Positions 20,301 through 27,783 of a DNA stretch of 64,000 nucleotides are shown here, one piece after another (the stretch's first letter is position 1; each line of letters starts with the position of its first letter). The notes beneath the pieces were generated by a model. That model saw only the letters and a list, made by a program, of their open reading frames with translations, did not search any database and had not been told where the DNA came from. A program made the position numbers and the translations under genes. The DNA lies in assembly GCF_001654915.1 (NCBI RefSeq), contig NZ_LXEQ01000045.1, one strand, 5' to 3'. Source of the stretch: Buttiauxella ferragutiae (GTDB taxonomy: Bacteria > Pseudomonadota > Gammaproteobacteria > Enterobacterales > Enterobacteriaceae).

Positions 20301-21483
20301 GGGCGGGGCATCACAAGGTGATTTCACCTTGCAGGGGCGTGCGGTCGCTGGGGCATACGACTACTTCCTGAATAAAGGACAAGCGGATGGCAACTGGTAC
20401 CTGGCGTCTCAGGCTCCGGCTCCTTTCACTCCTGATAATCCGGATACACCGGTTTCCCCTGATACGCCAGTCGATCCGGCGCATTCAGACAGTCCGATAG
20501 TGCGTCCGGAAGCCGGAGCGTATACCGCTAATATTGCAGCGGCGAATACCATGTTTATTACCACTCTCCACGATCGTTTGGGAGAGACAAACTATGTGGA
20601 TGCGCTGACGGGTGAAACCAACGTCACCAGCATGTGGATGCGTAACATTGGTGGTCACACAGGGTTCCGTGATGACTCGGGCCAATTAAAAACGCAAAGC
20701 AACCGCTACGTTTTACAAATGGGTGGCGACATTGCGCAGTGGGGTACGGAAGGCGAGAACCGTACCCATCTTGGCGTGATGGCCGGTTACGGTAATAACC
20801 AAAGCAATACCCGTTCGTCCGTCACAAACTACCGTGCGGATGGCTCAGTCAACGGTTATAGCGTTGGGGTTTACGGCACCTGGCTTGCCAATGAAGCGGA
20901 AAACACCGGGGCATATGTTGATAGCTGGGCACAGTACAACTGGTTTAATAACAGTGTTAAGGGTGACGAATTAGCTTCTGAATCCTACAAGTCTGATGGT
21001 TTAACGGCCTCGGTTGAGACCGGATATACCTTTAAAACTGGCGAATTCAAAGGCAGTAAAGGCACCACCAACAAGGTGTATGTTCAACCGCAGGCGCAGG
21101 CTATCTGGATGGGCGTTAAAGCGGATCAACATACCGAAGCGAATGGTACTCATGTGGAGTCCCAGGGCGATGGCAACGTGATGACGCGTTTGGGCGTCAG
21201 GGCGTATCTCAAAAGCCATAACCAAATTGATAATGGTAAAGACCGTGAGTTTGAGCCATTTATCGAGGCCAACTGGATCCACAATACCAATAACTTTGGT
21301 GCGGTGATGAATGATGTGTCTTCCTCAATGACGGGGACAAAAAACATTGCTGAATTGAAAGTCGGTGTTGAGGGACAAATTAATAACAACCTCAATGTCT
21401 GGGGCAATGTCACAAACCAGGTCGGTGATAAAGGTTATAGCGATGCCTCTGCGATGATCGGCATTAAATATAACTTCAAATAA
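14398..21483 (+). CDS. Giant type Va autotransporter adhesin
   Basis: This 2361-residue protein starts with an ESPR-type extended signal peptide (MNKFYSVIWNATLGRYIVASELA, typical of large autotransporters) followed by a hydrophobic core, with cleavage probable after KSFA near residue 63. The passenger of about 1950 residues is rich in Gly, Ser, Thr, Asn and short beta-strand patterns (SGTINLNG, NNGVIN, GSGTLT-like), as in pertactin-fold beta-helices; later parts contain autotransporter-associated repeats (YTGQTVVKSGTLQL, YSGTTDVQNGRLIL). A Pro/Asp-rich linker (about 2006-2039) precedes the C-terminal beta-barrel (about 2040-2361: GLYMA-like ANTMF start, SMWMRNIGG, VGVKYNF-like end IGIKYNFK). 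No protease motif is evident. By architecture it is a surface adhesin or biofilm protein; ligand unknown. Confidence 0.93.
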   Translation: MNKFYSVIWNATLGRYIVASELAQGRKKSKSSSTGNVTSEGVFTRKFLLTCILSTLATEKSFAIDREIDFFNPQSSAYSILSGPVNLITGGSNGFANITMGASGFKNTTLQQALDAGVVVAGADYISGDIFRLGNKGSTITFEDPITHNQTSVSVYDNAQMTVTRAADFVFPMSIAVGEHGQYVDTSLYSVQSGSVVDVNVGITSANWMNNAANRLAVIMKGSQADVTTSAVFNIADNGTLNYNSKTVAELGYVSNNNSNSKYAASFIGGFKGQVASKIGSFVVNDLESFQQYNTALQQAISAGSLKSTDYDTQLELAYDKSLKQVYVKTPIPDSDAINMNVDRGRVAFIKADGSGAIVNISQDANIQMFRSDASLVRLLNGATLTNLGTIGTVYNSLRGAYVVFAKDSQIHNEGVIDAGTNADMSAFNKYTSSGFNIGNGEQVAINASGTSTVLNNGVINIAPRQDNAGSTGVITNDTTQFTNNGNINLAALAQPSSANGNYKATGVVLQSKSSFDNNGQLYIGRLAQRSVNDVTSDVAVTSLGTLGVSLLNGGTLNNNAGGTITIGTQTQGATAISAGGSASVVNQNGIVNVNGRMGSASNASSKNIGISSSSGAQQITNSGTINLNGINSVGMQVLTNSAATNSGDIIVNQGVDPATKTANYGIWSEGAGANVTHSGTVELKGDRAIGVHARNKGVVTLEGAGKVAFEEGENQIGYYVYGVGSSIKDNSIGSQNVSTKGSTLYRIDGGSSFIGSADSTSVMNASGENSTLLLVTGKSEDGKTISKLNTGKMVLNVDAAGSTAVKVEGGAQGVLDQGVMLALTAKNATAGIVDGNSTTITGAAGATGASQLTSYATLDNSNAASDAMGYIARNKGTLIHKGSLTFTADNSTGVLVDGGNLENSSNITVNGIAVDIVGGDSKVTNTGTVKATGGTAAYRLKDGASLALSGQGTTIAQNGAHGVLIEAPAKTGLLKATGDSQLTVTDATISVTGTGNAIENGAEVAGIRLNNAKLNVEQGAGIRTGAELGTSNSGVITVSGSGAGIALKHADGSTTTADLNLLDSDGLTINVTGANGSGIVTNTSGDVKNGTAINVMATDGGSALVVGGTTANVVQSGALTSKSLTKEVVNLNNGKVSTFVNNGSIKANSAIQVAVASNSGAGMTFTNNAGGNIVGQVNLQTGNNTVNLNSGSTGTDFTTGAGRDIFNLKDVTAQETTIFTSLNAGAGVDDVLNLDNSAYVLENVNALTGFETINLTNGSTFTEQNTLLALGDAVDDVSGTTFNIDTNSILALNNTQDVALKSHLKGSGTVKADLSNKAFSFTDNNKGDAFAGTLELTNSSFALEGINAQALSDANLKLSAGSVAMVGAGTQTIGALNFNGGTAKFGALNPGMSVAENTVHTTNSLGISGPGVVAVSLTSAINDNPLPENHLSLMEQDDAQTLVKLADSAGSVSGSGGNLELRDQDDNVISDSVTVDITQQGATVAKGTWDYRLTSGDNADGLYINYGLKQVELQSVGDDALVLNSNGKSGPASDLSAKIIGSGDLHIDSPTGAVSLSNLDNSYTGQTVVKSGTLQLANDGVLGQTRDLRIEENAAVEMQGHSQQVGALNTAAASQLQLTAGSELTISDTQRVAGDTDGGTINAGTLNGSGKLVIDPSVLTVNGANTGFSGDVTLEGGSQALLNNVSGFGDTGTVTLATAQDSLTFAKQLASDAAVVGQLSKQLAGAGAVELKDNSDITLTADNSAFTGEFTVDSGSDLRASAAENLGDADVLDNGVVHLTADSDWLLSNVITGTGSLEKTGNAALIIDNEQTYSGTTDVQNGRLILGSNEQANGKLSGNGRVNIASGAALGGNGEVTGPVNNQGTLAALNALSGYENQAASTLNVGDLNNQGEINLAGATAGNTLIVNGHYNGDNGLLALNTVLGDDNSVTDKLVVTGDTSGSTRVQVTNLGGNGALTEKGIEVVQVGGASQGDFTLQGRAVAGAYDYFLNKGQADGNWYLASQAPAPFTPDNPDTPVSPDTPVDPAHSDSPIVRPEAGAYTANIAAANTMFITTLHDRLGETNYVDALTGETNVTSMWMRNIGGHTGFRDDSGQLKTQSNRYVLQMGGDIAQWGTEGENRTHLGVMAGYGNNQSNTRSSVTNYRADGSVNGYSVGVYGTWLANEAENTGAYVDSWAQYNWFNNSVKGDELASESYKSDGLTASVETGYTFKTGEFKGSKGTTNKVYVQPQAQAIWMGVKADQHTEANGTHVESQGDGNVMTRLGVRAYLKSHNQIDNGKDREFEPFIEANWIHNTNNFGAVMNDVSSSMTGTKNIAELKVGVEGQINNNLNVWGNVTNQVGDKGYSDASAMIGIKYNFK

Positions 21484-21495
21484 CTGTCACTCAAT

Positions 21496-21521
21496 AAAGG
21501 GGAGGGTAGCCTCCCCTTTTT
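21496..21521 (+). terminator. Rho-independent terminator after the autotransporter
   Basis: AAAGGGGAGG and CCTCCCCTTT pair perfectly around a GTAG loop and run into a T tract. It separates the autotransporter from the LuxR-type gene, whose ATG is only 16 bases further on, so the regulator is either transcribed by readthrough or from a promoter inside the autotransporter gene. Confidence 0.9.
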
Positions 21522-21536
21522 CGGAAGAGTCATAAA

Positions 21537-22121
21537 ATGGATAATATCTCTGTCTATTGCGATAACTGCTATGTTAGGGAAGCGGTGTGTTCTATTATTG
21601 GTTGCATTAAAAATAGTCATTATTCTGATGGTGGTCTGTCGGTATTTGTTTTCGAAAAAACATGGCTTAATGAAATTGAACTCACCATGCTACTCAACTG
21701 TAAGTCTGAGCGTGTGATAGTCTTTGCCCGCGAGGCATTGCTGGGTTTCTTCTCTTCGTTGATGCTGCCGGGCCACATCTCCTTTGGGCGCTTTGATGTC
21801 GCGTTGAATATGATTCGTAAATCATTGGCTGACTTTATTAATCCGACCCTTAGGGAGTTATTGGTTTCGCGCCGCCAGGTGGCTAACACAAATAAACTGA
21901 GTCCCAGTGAGACAAGAGTGACGTCTTTGTATGTTCAGGGAATATCGGTCATGTGTATTGCAAAATCAATGAATAAAAGTTTTAAAACAGTCAGCCACCA
22001 CAAACGAAGCGCAATGAAGAAAATGGGTATTTCAAGCAATGTTGAATTAATGCAAAAGGGACGTATTTTCTTGATGATGAATAAAGAGTTGTTATTAGCC
22101 TCGCAACAATCAGTCGCATAA
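21537..22121 (+). CDS. LuxR/FixJ-type transcriptional regulator
   Basis: The 194-residue product has a degenerate receiver-like N-terminal half without a clear phospho-acceptor and a C-terminal GerE/LuxR helix-turn-helix (about 118-178: KLSPSETRVTSLYVQGISVMCIAKSMNKSFKTVSHHKRSAMKKMGI). This arrangement is that of RcsA, BglJ and the fimbrial regulators of the same family. It follows the autotransporter by 53 bases, with GGAAGAG ahead of the ATG. A role in controlling the adhesin or switching between adhesion and motility is inferred from position only. Confidence 0.85.
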   Translation: MDNISVYCDNCYVREAVCSIIGCIKNSHYSDGGLSVFVFEKTWLNEIELTMLLNCKSERVIVFAREALLGFFSSLMLPGHISFGRFDVALNMIRKSLADFINPTLRELLVSRRQVANTNKLSPSETRVTSLYVQGISVMCIAKSMNKSFKTVSHHKRSAMKKMGISSNVELMQKGRIFLMMNKELLLASQQSVA

Positions 22122-22130
22122 TGAATTAAT

Positions 22131-22168
22131 GATGATTGTCGGTAGCCCACTCGCTACCGGCAATCATC
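22131..22168. terminator. Long perfect-type hairpin between the adhesin island and flhB
   Basis: A 16-base arm (GATGATTGTCGGTAGC) pairs with GCTACCGGCAATCATC around a 6-base loop; the only imperfection is a T/G wobble. It lies 9 bases after the LuxR-type gene and marks the right edge of the inserted region. There is no T run on the + strand, so it may act as a processing or attenuation hairpin rather than a classical terminator. Confidence 0.7.
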
Positions 22169-22307
22169 CCCTAAAATTACCTGTCTCAAATTCATCGCAC
22201 CACCGTTAACGCCGCAAACAAACCCACAAATCCCCCCGTTTTCCTCCCATTAGCTTTATCCCCCTCTGGCATGCTGTGCTGGTAATTGCGGCCATGAGAT
22301 TGTTGCG

Positions 22308-23459
22308 GTGTCTGAAGAAAGCGACGACGATAAAACAGAAGCACCCACACCCCACCGACTTGAAAAAGCTCGCGAAGATGGGCAGATCCCCCGTTCCCGT
22401 GAATTAACCTCACTGCTGATGCTGCTGGTGGGAATCAGCATTATCTGGCTGGGAGGAGAACCACTGGCACGGCAACTGGCTGCGATGTTGTCAGCTGGTT
22501 TGCACTTTGACCACAGCATAATTAACGACCCAAATCTAATCGTCGGCCAGATCAGTTTGTTGATTAAACAGGCGGTGTGGGCATTGTTACCATTGATTTT
22601 TGGTTTGGTGATTGTGGCCATTGCCGCACCGATGCTGCTGGGCGGTCTGTTATTTAGTGGCAAATCAATACAGTTTAAGTTCAGCAAAATGAACCCGATC
22701 GCTGGGTTAGGGCGCATGTTTTCCGCGCAAGCCGGAGCTGAATTACTCAAAGCCATCCTGAAAGCCATTTTGGTGGGCAGCGTCACGGCCTGGTATTTGC
22801 TGCACAAATGGCCGGAAATGATGCGGCTGATGAGTGAACCTCCGTTGGCGGCGTTAGGCCACGCGCTAAATATGGTGGCGGTGTGCGGCATGTTGATTGT
22901 GCTGGGGTTGACGCCAATGGTTGGCTTTGACGTGTTTTTCCAGATTTTCAGCAACCTGAAAAAATTGCGCATGAGCCGCCAGGATATCCGCGACGAATTT
23001 AAGCAGCAAGAAGGTGACCCGCACGTAAAAGGCCGTATACGTCAGCAGCAGCGGGCAATTGCGCGCCGCCGCATGATGGCTGATGTCCCAAAGGCCGATG
23101 TGATTGTCACCAACCCCACACACTATTCCGTGGCGTTGCAGTACGACGAAAACAAAATGAGTGCGCCCAAAGTTCTGGCGAAAGGTGCGGGTTTGGTTGC
23201 TCTGCGTATCCGTGAAATTGGCAACGAACACCGTATTCCGATGCTGGAAGCGCCTCCGCTGGCACGTGCGTTATATCGCCACGCGGAAATAGGTCAACAA
23301 ATTCCCGGCCAGTTGTATTCCGCCGTGGCAGAAGTGTTGGCGTGGGTATGGCAACTGCGACGCTGGCGTGTCGCTGGTGGTTTAATCCCGAAAAAACCTG
23401 AAAATCTTCCGGTGCCTGAAGCACTGGACTTTGCAAACGAGAAGGACTCCGATGGCTAA
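22308..23459 (+). CDS. flhB: Flagellar type III export switch protein FlhB
   Basis: FlhB is the membrane export-gate component that changes substrate specificity from hook to filament. The 383 residues have the N-terminal four-helix membrane domain and a cytoplasmic domain with the self-cleavage site NPTH in IVTNPTHYSVALQY. The start is GTG at 22308 (MSEESDDDKTEAPT), matching E. coli. It overlaps flhA by 8 bases. In E. coli it lies directly after cheZ; here about 10 kb of foreign genes intervene, so it must have its own promoter in 22169-22307, which I cannot pin down. Confidence 0.98.
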   Translation: MSEESDDDKTEAPTPHRLEKAREDGQIPRSRELTSLLMLLVGISIIWLGGEPLARQLAAMLSAGLHFDHSIINDPNLIVGQISLLIKQAVWALLPLIFGLVIVAIAAPMLLGGLLFSGKSIQFKFSKMNPIAGLGRMFSAQAGAELLKAILKAILVGSVTAWYLLHKWPEMMRLMSEPPLAALGHALNMVAVCGMLIVLGLTPMVGFDVFFQIFSNLKKLRMSRQDIRDEFKQQEGDPHVKGRIRQQQRAIARRRMMADVPKADVIVTNPTHYSVALQYDENKMSAPKVLAKGAGLVALRIREIGNEHRIPMLEAPPLARALYRHAEIGQQIPGQLYSAVAEVLAWVWQLRRWRVAGGLIPKKPENLPVPEALDFANEKDSDG

Positions 23460-25533
23460 TTTGCTCGCTACGTTGCGTCTGCCTGCCACAATGAAATCAG
23501 GGCAATGGCAAATTCTTGCCGGGCCGATACTTATCCTGCTGATCTTGTCGATGATGGTGCTGCCGCTCCCCGCGTTTGTACTGGATTTGCTGTTCACCTT
23601 TAACATCGCGCTGTCCATCATGGTGCTGTTGGTGGCAATGTTCACCCAGAAGACCCTGGAGTTTGCCGCCTTCCCGACCATTTTGCTGTTTACCACGTTA
23701 TTGCGCCTGGCGCTGAACGTGGCTTCCACGCGTATCATTTTGATGGATGGTCACACCGGTGGTGCGGCGGCGGGTAAAGTCGTTGAAGCCTTCGGCCACT
23801 TCCTGGTGGGTGGGAACTTTGCCATCGGTATCGTGGTGTTCATCATCCTCGTTATCATCAACTTTATGGTTATCACCAAAGGTGCCGGGCGCATTGCCGA
23901 AGTGGGGGCACGTTTTGTGTTGGATGGCATGCCAGGTAAGCAGATGGCGATTGATGCCGACCTGAATGCCGGGTTGATTGGTGAAGAAGAGGCCAAAAAA
24001 CGCCGTTCTGAAGTGACTCAGGAGGCGGATTTTTACGGCTCGATGGACGGTGCCAGTAAGTTCGTACGTGGTGATGCCGTAGCCGGTCTGATGATCATGG
24101 TGATTAACGTGGTCGGTGGCTTGTTGGTGGGTGTCCTGCAACATGATATGGCTGTGGGTGCTGCGGCAGAAAGCTATACGCTACTGACCATTGGTGATGG
24201 TTTGGTCGCGCAGATTCCAGCACTGGTTATCTCAACGGCGGCAGGCGTCATTGTGACCCGCGTGGCAACCGATCAAGACGTCGGCGAGCAGATGGTGACC
24301 CAACTGTTCAACAACCCGCGAGTGATGATGCTCAGTGCGGCCGTGTTAGGGCTGCTCGGCATGGTGCCTGGAATGCCTAACTTCGTCTTCTTGTTGTTCA
24401 CCGTAGCATTGCTGGCTTTGGCCTGGTGGATGCGTGGCCGACAGATGGAGTCACCTGCAGCGCCAGCGGCTCCCGTGAAACCGCAAGAAAACCCGCAGGC
24501 AGTTGAAGCAACGTGGAATGATGTTCAGCTCGAAGACTCGCTGGGAATGGAAGTCGGTTATCGCTTGATCCCGATGGTCGATTTCCAGCAAGACGGCGAG
24601 TTGTTAGGGCGTATCCGTAGTATCCGTAAGAAATTCGCGCAAGATATGGGCTTTCTGCCGCCGGTGGTGCATATCCGTGACAACATGGATTTGCCGCCAG
24701 CGCGTTATCGCATTCTGATGAAAGGCGTCGAAATTGGTAGCGGTGATGCTTATCCGGGTCGTTGGCTCGCCATCAACCCTGGTACTGCCGCAGGTACGCT
24801 GCCGGGCGAAACGACCACCGATCCTGCCTTTGGTCTTGCGGCCACCTGGATTGAAAGCGCCTTAAAAGAGCAGGCGCAGATTCAGGGCTTTACAGTGGTG
24901 GAAGCCAGTACCGTCGTCGCTACCCACCTGAATCATCTGATTGGACAGTTTGCACCTGAGTTGTTTGGCCGCCAGGAAGCGCAGCAATTGCTCGACCGTG
25001 TCTCGCAAGAAATGCCTAAGCTAACCGAAGATCTGGTGCCTGGGGTGGTGACGCTGACCACACTGCATAAAGTGCTGCAAAACTTGCTGGCTGAAAAAGT
25101 CCCTATTCGCGATATGCGCACCATTCTGGAAACCCTCGCGGAGCACGCGCCAGTGCAGAGTGACCCACATGAGTTAACCGCAGTGGTGCGTGTCGCACTT
25201 GGCCGCGCGATTACCCAACAGTGGTTCCCGGGGAATGGCGAAGTCCAGGTTATTGGCCTTGATGCAGCGCTGGAACGCTTGTTATTGCAGGCGTTGCAAG
25301 GTGGCGGTGGGCTTGAACCGGGGCTTGCGGATCGTCTGCTAGAGCAGGCTCAGGATGCCCTGAAGCGCCAGGAAATGCTCGGCGCACCGCCAGTGTTGTT
25401 GGTCAACCACGCATTGCGCCCACTACTGGCGCGCTTCTTGCGCCGTAGCCTGCCGCAATTAATGGTGCTTTCCAGCCTTGAGCTTTCGGAAAATCGTAAC
25501 ATCCGTATGACTGCGACTATCGGAGCGAAATGA
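23452..25533 (+). CDS. flhA: Flagellar type III export gate protein FlhA
   Basis: FlhA forms the nonameric export gate and docks chaperone-substrate complexes. The 693-residue product has eight predicted membrane segments in its first half, the highly conserved FHIPEP loop (NFMVITKGAGRIAEVGARF and AIDADLNAGLI), then a linker and the large cytoplasmic domain (EDSLGMEVGYRLIP...). Length agrees with E. coli (692). The start at 23452 (MANLLATLRLPA) was chosen by homology and has an AGAAGG ribosome site inside flhB. It overlaps flhE by 4 bases. Confidence 0.98.
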   Translation: MANLLATLRLPATMKSGQWQILAGPILILLILSMMVLPLPAFVLDLLFTFNIALSIMVLLVAMFTQKTLEFAAFPTILLFTTLLRLALNVASTRIILMDGHTGGAAAGKVVEAFGHFLVGGNFAIGIVVFIILVIINFMVITKGAGRIAEVGARFVLDGMPGKQMAIDADLNAGLIGEEEAKKRRSEVTQEADFYGSMDGASKFVRGDAVAGLMIMVINVVGGLLVGVLQHDMAVGAAAESYTLLTIGDGLVAQIPALVISTAAGVIVTRVATDQDVGEQMVTQLFNNPRVMMLSAAVLGLLGMVPGMPNFVFLLFTVALLALAWWMRGRQMESPAAPAAPVKPQENPQAVEATWNDVQLEDSLGMEVGYRLIPMVDFQQDGELLGRIRSIRKKFAQDMGFLPPVVHIRDNMDLPPARYRILMKGVEIGSGDAYPGRWLAINPGTAAGTLPGETTTDPAFGLAATWIESALKEQAQIQGFTVVEASTVVATHLNHLIGQFAPELFGRQEAQQLLDRVSQEMPKLTEDLVPGVVTLTTLHKVLQNLLAEKVPIRDMRTILETLAEHAPVQSDPHELTAVVRVALGRAITQQWFPGNGEVQVIGLDAALERLLLQALQGGGGLEPGLADRLLEQAQDALKRQEMLGAPPVLLVNHALRPLLARFLRRSLPQLMVLSSLELSENRNIRMTATIGAK

Positions 25534-25925
25534 TGGGCCGCTGGTGGATGCTCATATTTTTACCCTTTATGGCCCATGCCGCAGGCGAAGGGGCATGGCA
25601 GGCAAGTGGCGTGGGTGCGACACTCAGCCACCGCGGAGTTGCTGCGTCATCGCGTGCGTTGGCTCCGTCACAAGCGGTAAGTGGCGTGATGACAATGGTC
25701 GCCTGGCGCTATGAGTTGATTGGGCCAACGCCCGCAGGATTGCTGGTCAGATTATGCTCGTTGTCGCGCTGCGTTGAGATAGAAGGGCAGAGTGGTAATA
25801 CGCGCGGGTTAACCAATGTGGCGGCAAATGAACCGCTGCGTTTTGTCTGGGAAGTACCCGGTGGTGGTTCCCTTTTTCCGCCACTAAAGGTCCGTAGTAA
25901 TCAGGTTATCGTAAATTATCATTAA
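25530..25925 (+). CDS. flhE: Flagellar protein FlhE
   Basis: FlhE is a small periplasmic protein of enterobacterial flagellar operons, reported to limit proton leakage through the export apparatus. The 131 residues have a signal peptide with probable cleavage at AHA-AGEG and the conserved body GPTPAGLLVRLCS..CVE..FVWEVPGGG..VRSNQVIVNY. It is last in flhBAE, overlapping flhA (ATGA), and a hairpin terminator follows after 5 bases. ATG 25533 is an equally possible start. Confidence 0.96.
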   Translation: MMGRWWMLIFLPFMAHAAGEGAWQASGVGATLSHRGVAASSRALAPSQAVSGVMTMVAWRYELIGPTPAGLLVRLCSLSRCVEIEGQSGNTRGLTNVAANEPLRFVWEVPGGGSLFPPLKVRSNQVIVNYH

Positions 25926-25930
25926 CCCTC

Positions 25931-25957
25931 AAAGCCGCATTTTGTGCGGTTTTTTCC
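25931..25957 (+). terminator. Rho-independent terminator of flhBAE
   Basis: CCGCA and TGCGG pair around a TTTTG loop, flanked by AAAG before and six T after. The next 236 bases up to the transporter gene contain no gene; a TGTGA-like motif near 26040 might be a CRP half site, but I see no full operator. Confidence 0.85.
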
Positions 25958-26193
25958 TTTCAGTACCTCATTTCTAACACTCTCTTTTGATAAAAATAAA
26001 CCATTGTTTTATAAAATGGTGAGGCAGGTGCCAGGACTCTTTGTGATTTTGCCAATATCCGCCAGGGCATGGCAAAAATGGAAAGGTTTCAATTGCCGGG
26101 TCATTTTACCTTAGCTTCCTAAGATTCTCGCAGGCACCAAAAGGCGCCAGAACGAGCAATCTCTTATAACAAAAGCAACGGGGTTTGACGGCA

Positions 26194-27783
26194 ATGAAAA
26201 CACGTAAGATTGGATTAGCAAACTATCTTGCCTATGGATCGGGCGACTTTCTTGGTGCAGGCACAACTGCGTTGACCGCTGCATGGCTACTCTATTTCTA
26301 TACTACTTTCTGTGGACTGACACCGATTGAGGCGACATTCATTTTCGCCCTGGCCCGCGTGCTTGATGCGGTCGTTAGTCCGTTGATGGGCTTCCTGACC
26401 GATAACTTTGGTTCAACCTGGCTTGGTAAACGTTTCGGTCGCCGTAAGTTCTTTATTCTGCTCGGCATCCCATTAGTCTTCAGCTACAGCTTCATGTGGG
26501 TTGGTGAGATGAGTTACTGGTATTACCTGGTAACCTATCTGATTTTTGACGTGGTCTACACCATGATTCTGGTGCCTTACGAAACACTGGTACCGGAAAT
26601 GACAGATGACTTTAAGCAGAAAACGAAATTCTCCGGTGCGCGTATCTCAATGGCACAGTTGTCGGCAATTCTTGCCGCATTCCTGCCGGGTATTCTGTTA
26701 AGTCACTTTGGTAAAGACAACGCGATTTCCTTCTTCTACTCAAGCCTGGTCTTCGCTTCAATCTGCGCAATTGTACTGACTCTGGTGTGGTTCTTTACCT
26801 GGGAACGCCCGCGTAGCGAGTGGACGGAAGCCGCACTGCGCGCCGAAGAAGAGAAGAAAAACCTGACCTTTGCTCAGAGTATGAAACGTCTGAACGTTGA
26901 GCTTACCTCAACGTTGCGAGTGAAGATTTTCCGTCAACACCTCGGTATGTATCTGGGCGGCTACATCGCGCAGGACGTGTTCAACGCTGTGTTTACCTAT
27001 TACGTGGTGTTTGTGTTGATGCAAAGTGCAGCGATGGCATCCAGCCTGATGGGTACGATGGCCATTCTGCAATTTGTCGCGGTTATCGGCATGATCCCGC
27101 TGTGTATTAAGTACGGCCCGGCACCTTCTTACCGTTTAGTGGTGACATTGTTCGGTATGAGCTCCATTTCTTTCGCGGTGCTGTATTACGCCGGTTTAAG
27201 CGACGTCTTCTCGTTGCTGTTGCTGGTTTCTGCACTTGCTGGTCTGGGCCGCGGCGGTATCAACTACGTACCGTGGAACATCTACACTTACATTGCAGAT
27301 GTGGACGAAGTTATTACCGGCCAACGCCGTGAAGGTATCTTCGCCGGGATTATGACTCTGACGCGTAAAGCCTCTCAGGCTGGTGCGGTGATGCTGGTGG
27401 GTATTGTGATGCAGTTTTCCGGTTTTGTTTCCGGGCAGACCACGCAGCCACCTGCGGTAAGCCATACCATTTTAATGATTCTGAGTTTTGGTACGGTCGC
27501 GGTACTGATTTGCGGTTTCTTAATTTCCTTACGCTTTAAATTGAATATGCAAACTCACAGTGTGCTACGTGAAGAAACAGCGAAGATGCGTGAGGCTGGC
27601 CGCGCGGTGCCGGAAGCAATTACCCCAGAAGCGCGAGCGACTGTAGAACTGCTGGCAGGCATGCCATATGACTCGCTATGGGGCAACAACAATATTGGTT
27701 ATCTCAATCGTAACAAGCCTGCAGCACCATCGTTGAAAAAGGCTTCAGCATTAAATTCGAATACATCACAGAGGTTAAGTTAA
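26194..27783 (+). CDS. GPH-family sugar:cation symporter, RhiT-like
   Basis: The 529-residue protein has the twelve-segment MFS-like fold of the glycoside-pentoside-hexuronide symporters: FLTDNFGSTWLGKRFGRRKFFILLG is the family loop 2-3 signature, and YETLVPEMTDDFKQKTKFSGAR the second conserved loop. It is coupled by a one-base overlap (TAATG) to a GH105 hydrolase, the same pairing as the rhiT-rhiN genes for unsaturated rhamnogalacturonan fragments in pectin-degrading enterobacteria. Uptake of an unsaturated uronyl disaccharide is therefore likely. ATG 26194 (MKTRKIG) is chosen over an upstream TTG because GGGG lies at proper distance. The extended C-terminus of about 60 residues is cytoplasmic. 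Confidence 0.88.
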   Translation: MKTRKIGLANYLAYGSGDFLGAGTTALTAAWLLYFYTTFCGLTPIEATFIFALARVLDAVVSPLMGFLTDNFGSTWLGKRFGRRKFFILLGIPLVFSYSFMWVGEMSYWYYLVTYLIFDVVYTMILVPYETLVPEMTDDFKQKTKFSGARISMAQLSAILAAFLPGILLSHFGKDNAISFFYSSLVFASICAIVLTLVWFFTWERPRSEWTEAALRAEEEKKNLTFAQSMKRLNVELTSTLRVKIFRQHLGMYLGGYIAQDVFNAVFTYYVVFVLMQSAAMASSLMGTMAILQFVAVIGMIPLCIKYGPAPSYRLVVTLFGMSSISFAVLYYAGLSDVFSLLLLVSALAGLGRGGINYVPWNIYTYIADVDEVITGQRREGIFAGIMTLTRKASQAGAVMLVGIVMQFSGFVSGQTTQPPAVSHTILMILSFGTVAVLICGFLISLRFKLNMQTHSVLREETAKMREAGRAVPEAITPEARATVELLAGMPYDSLWGNNNIGYLNRNKPAAPSLKKASALNSNTSQRLS

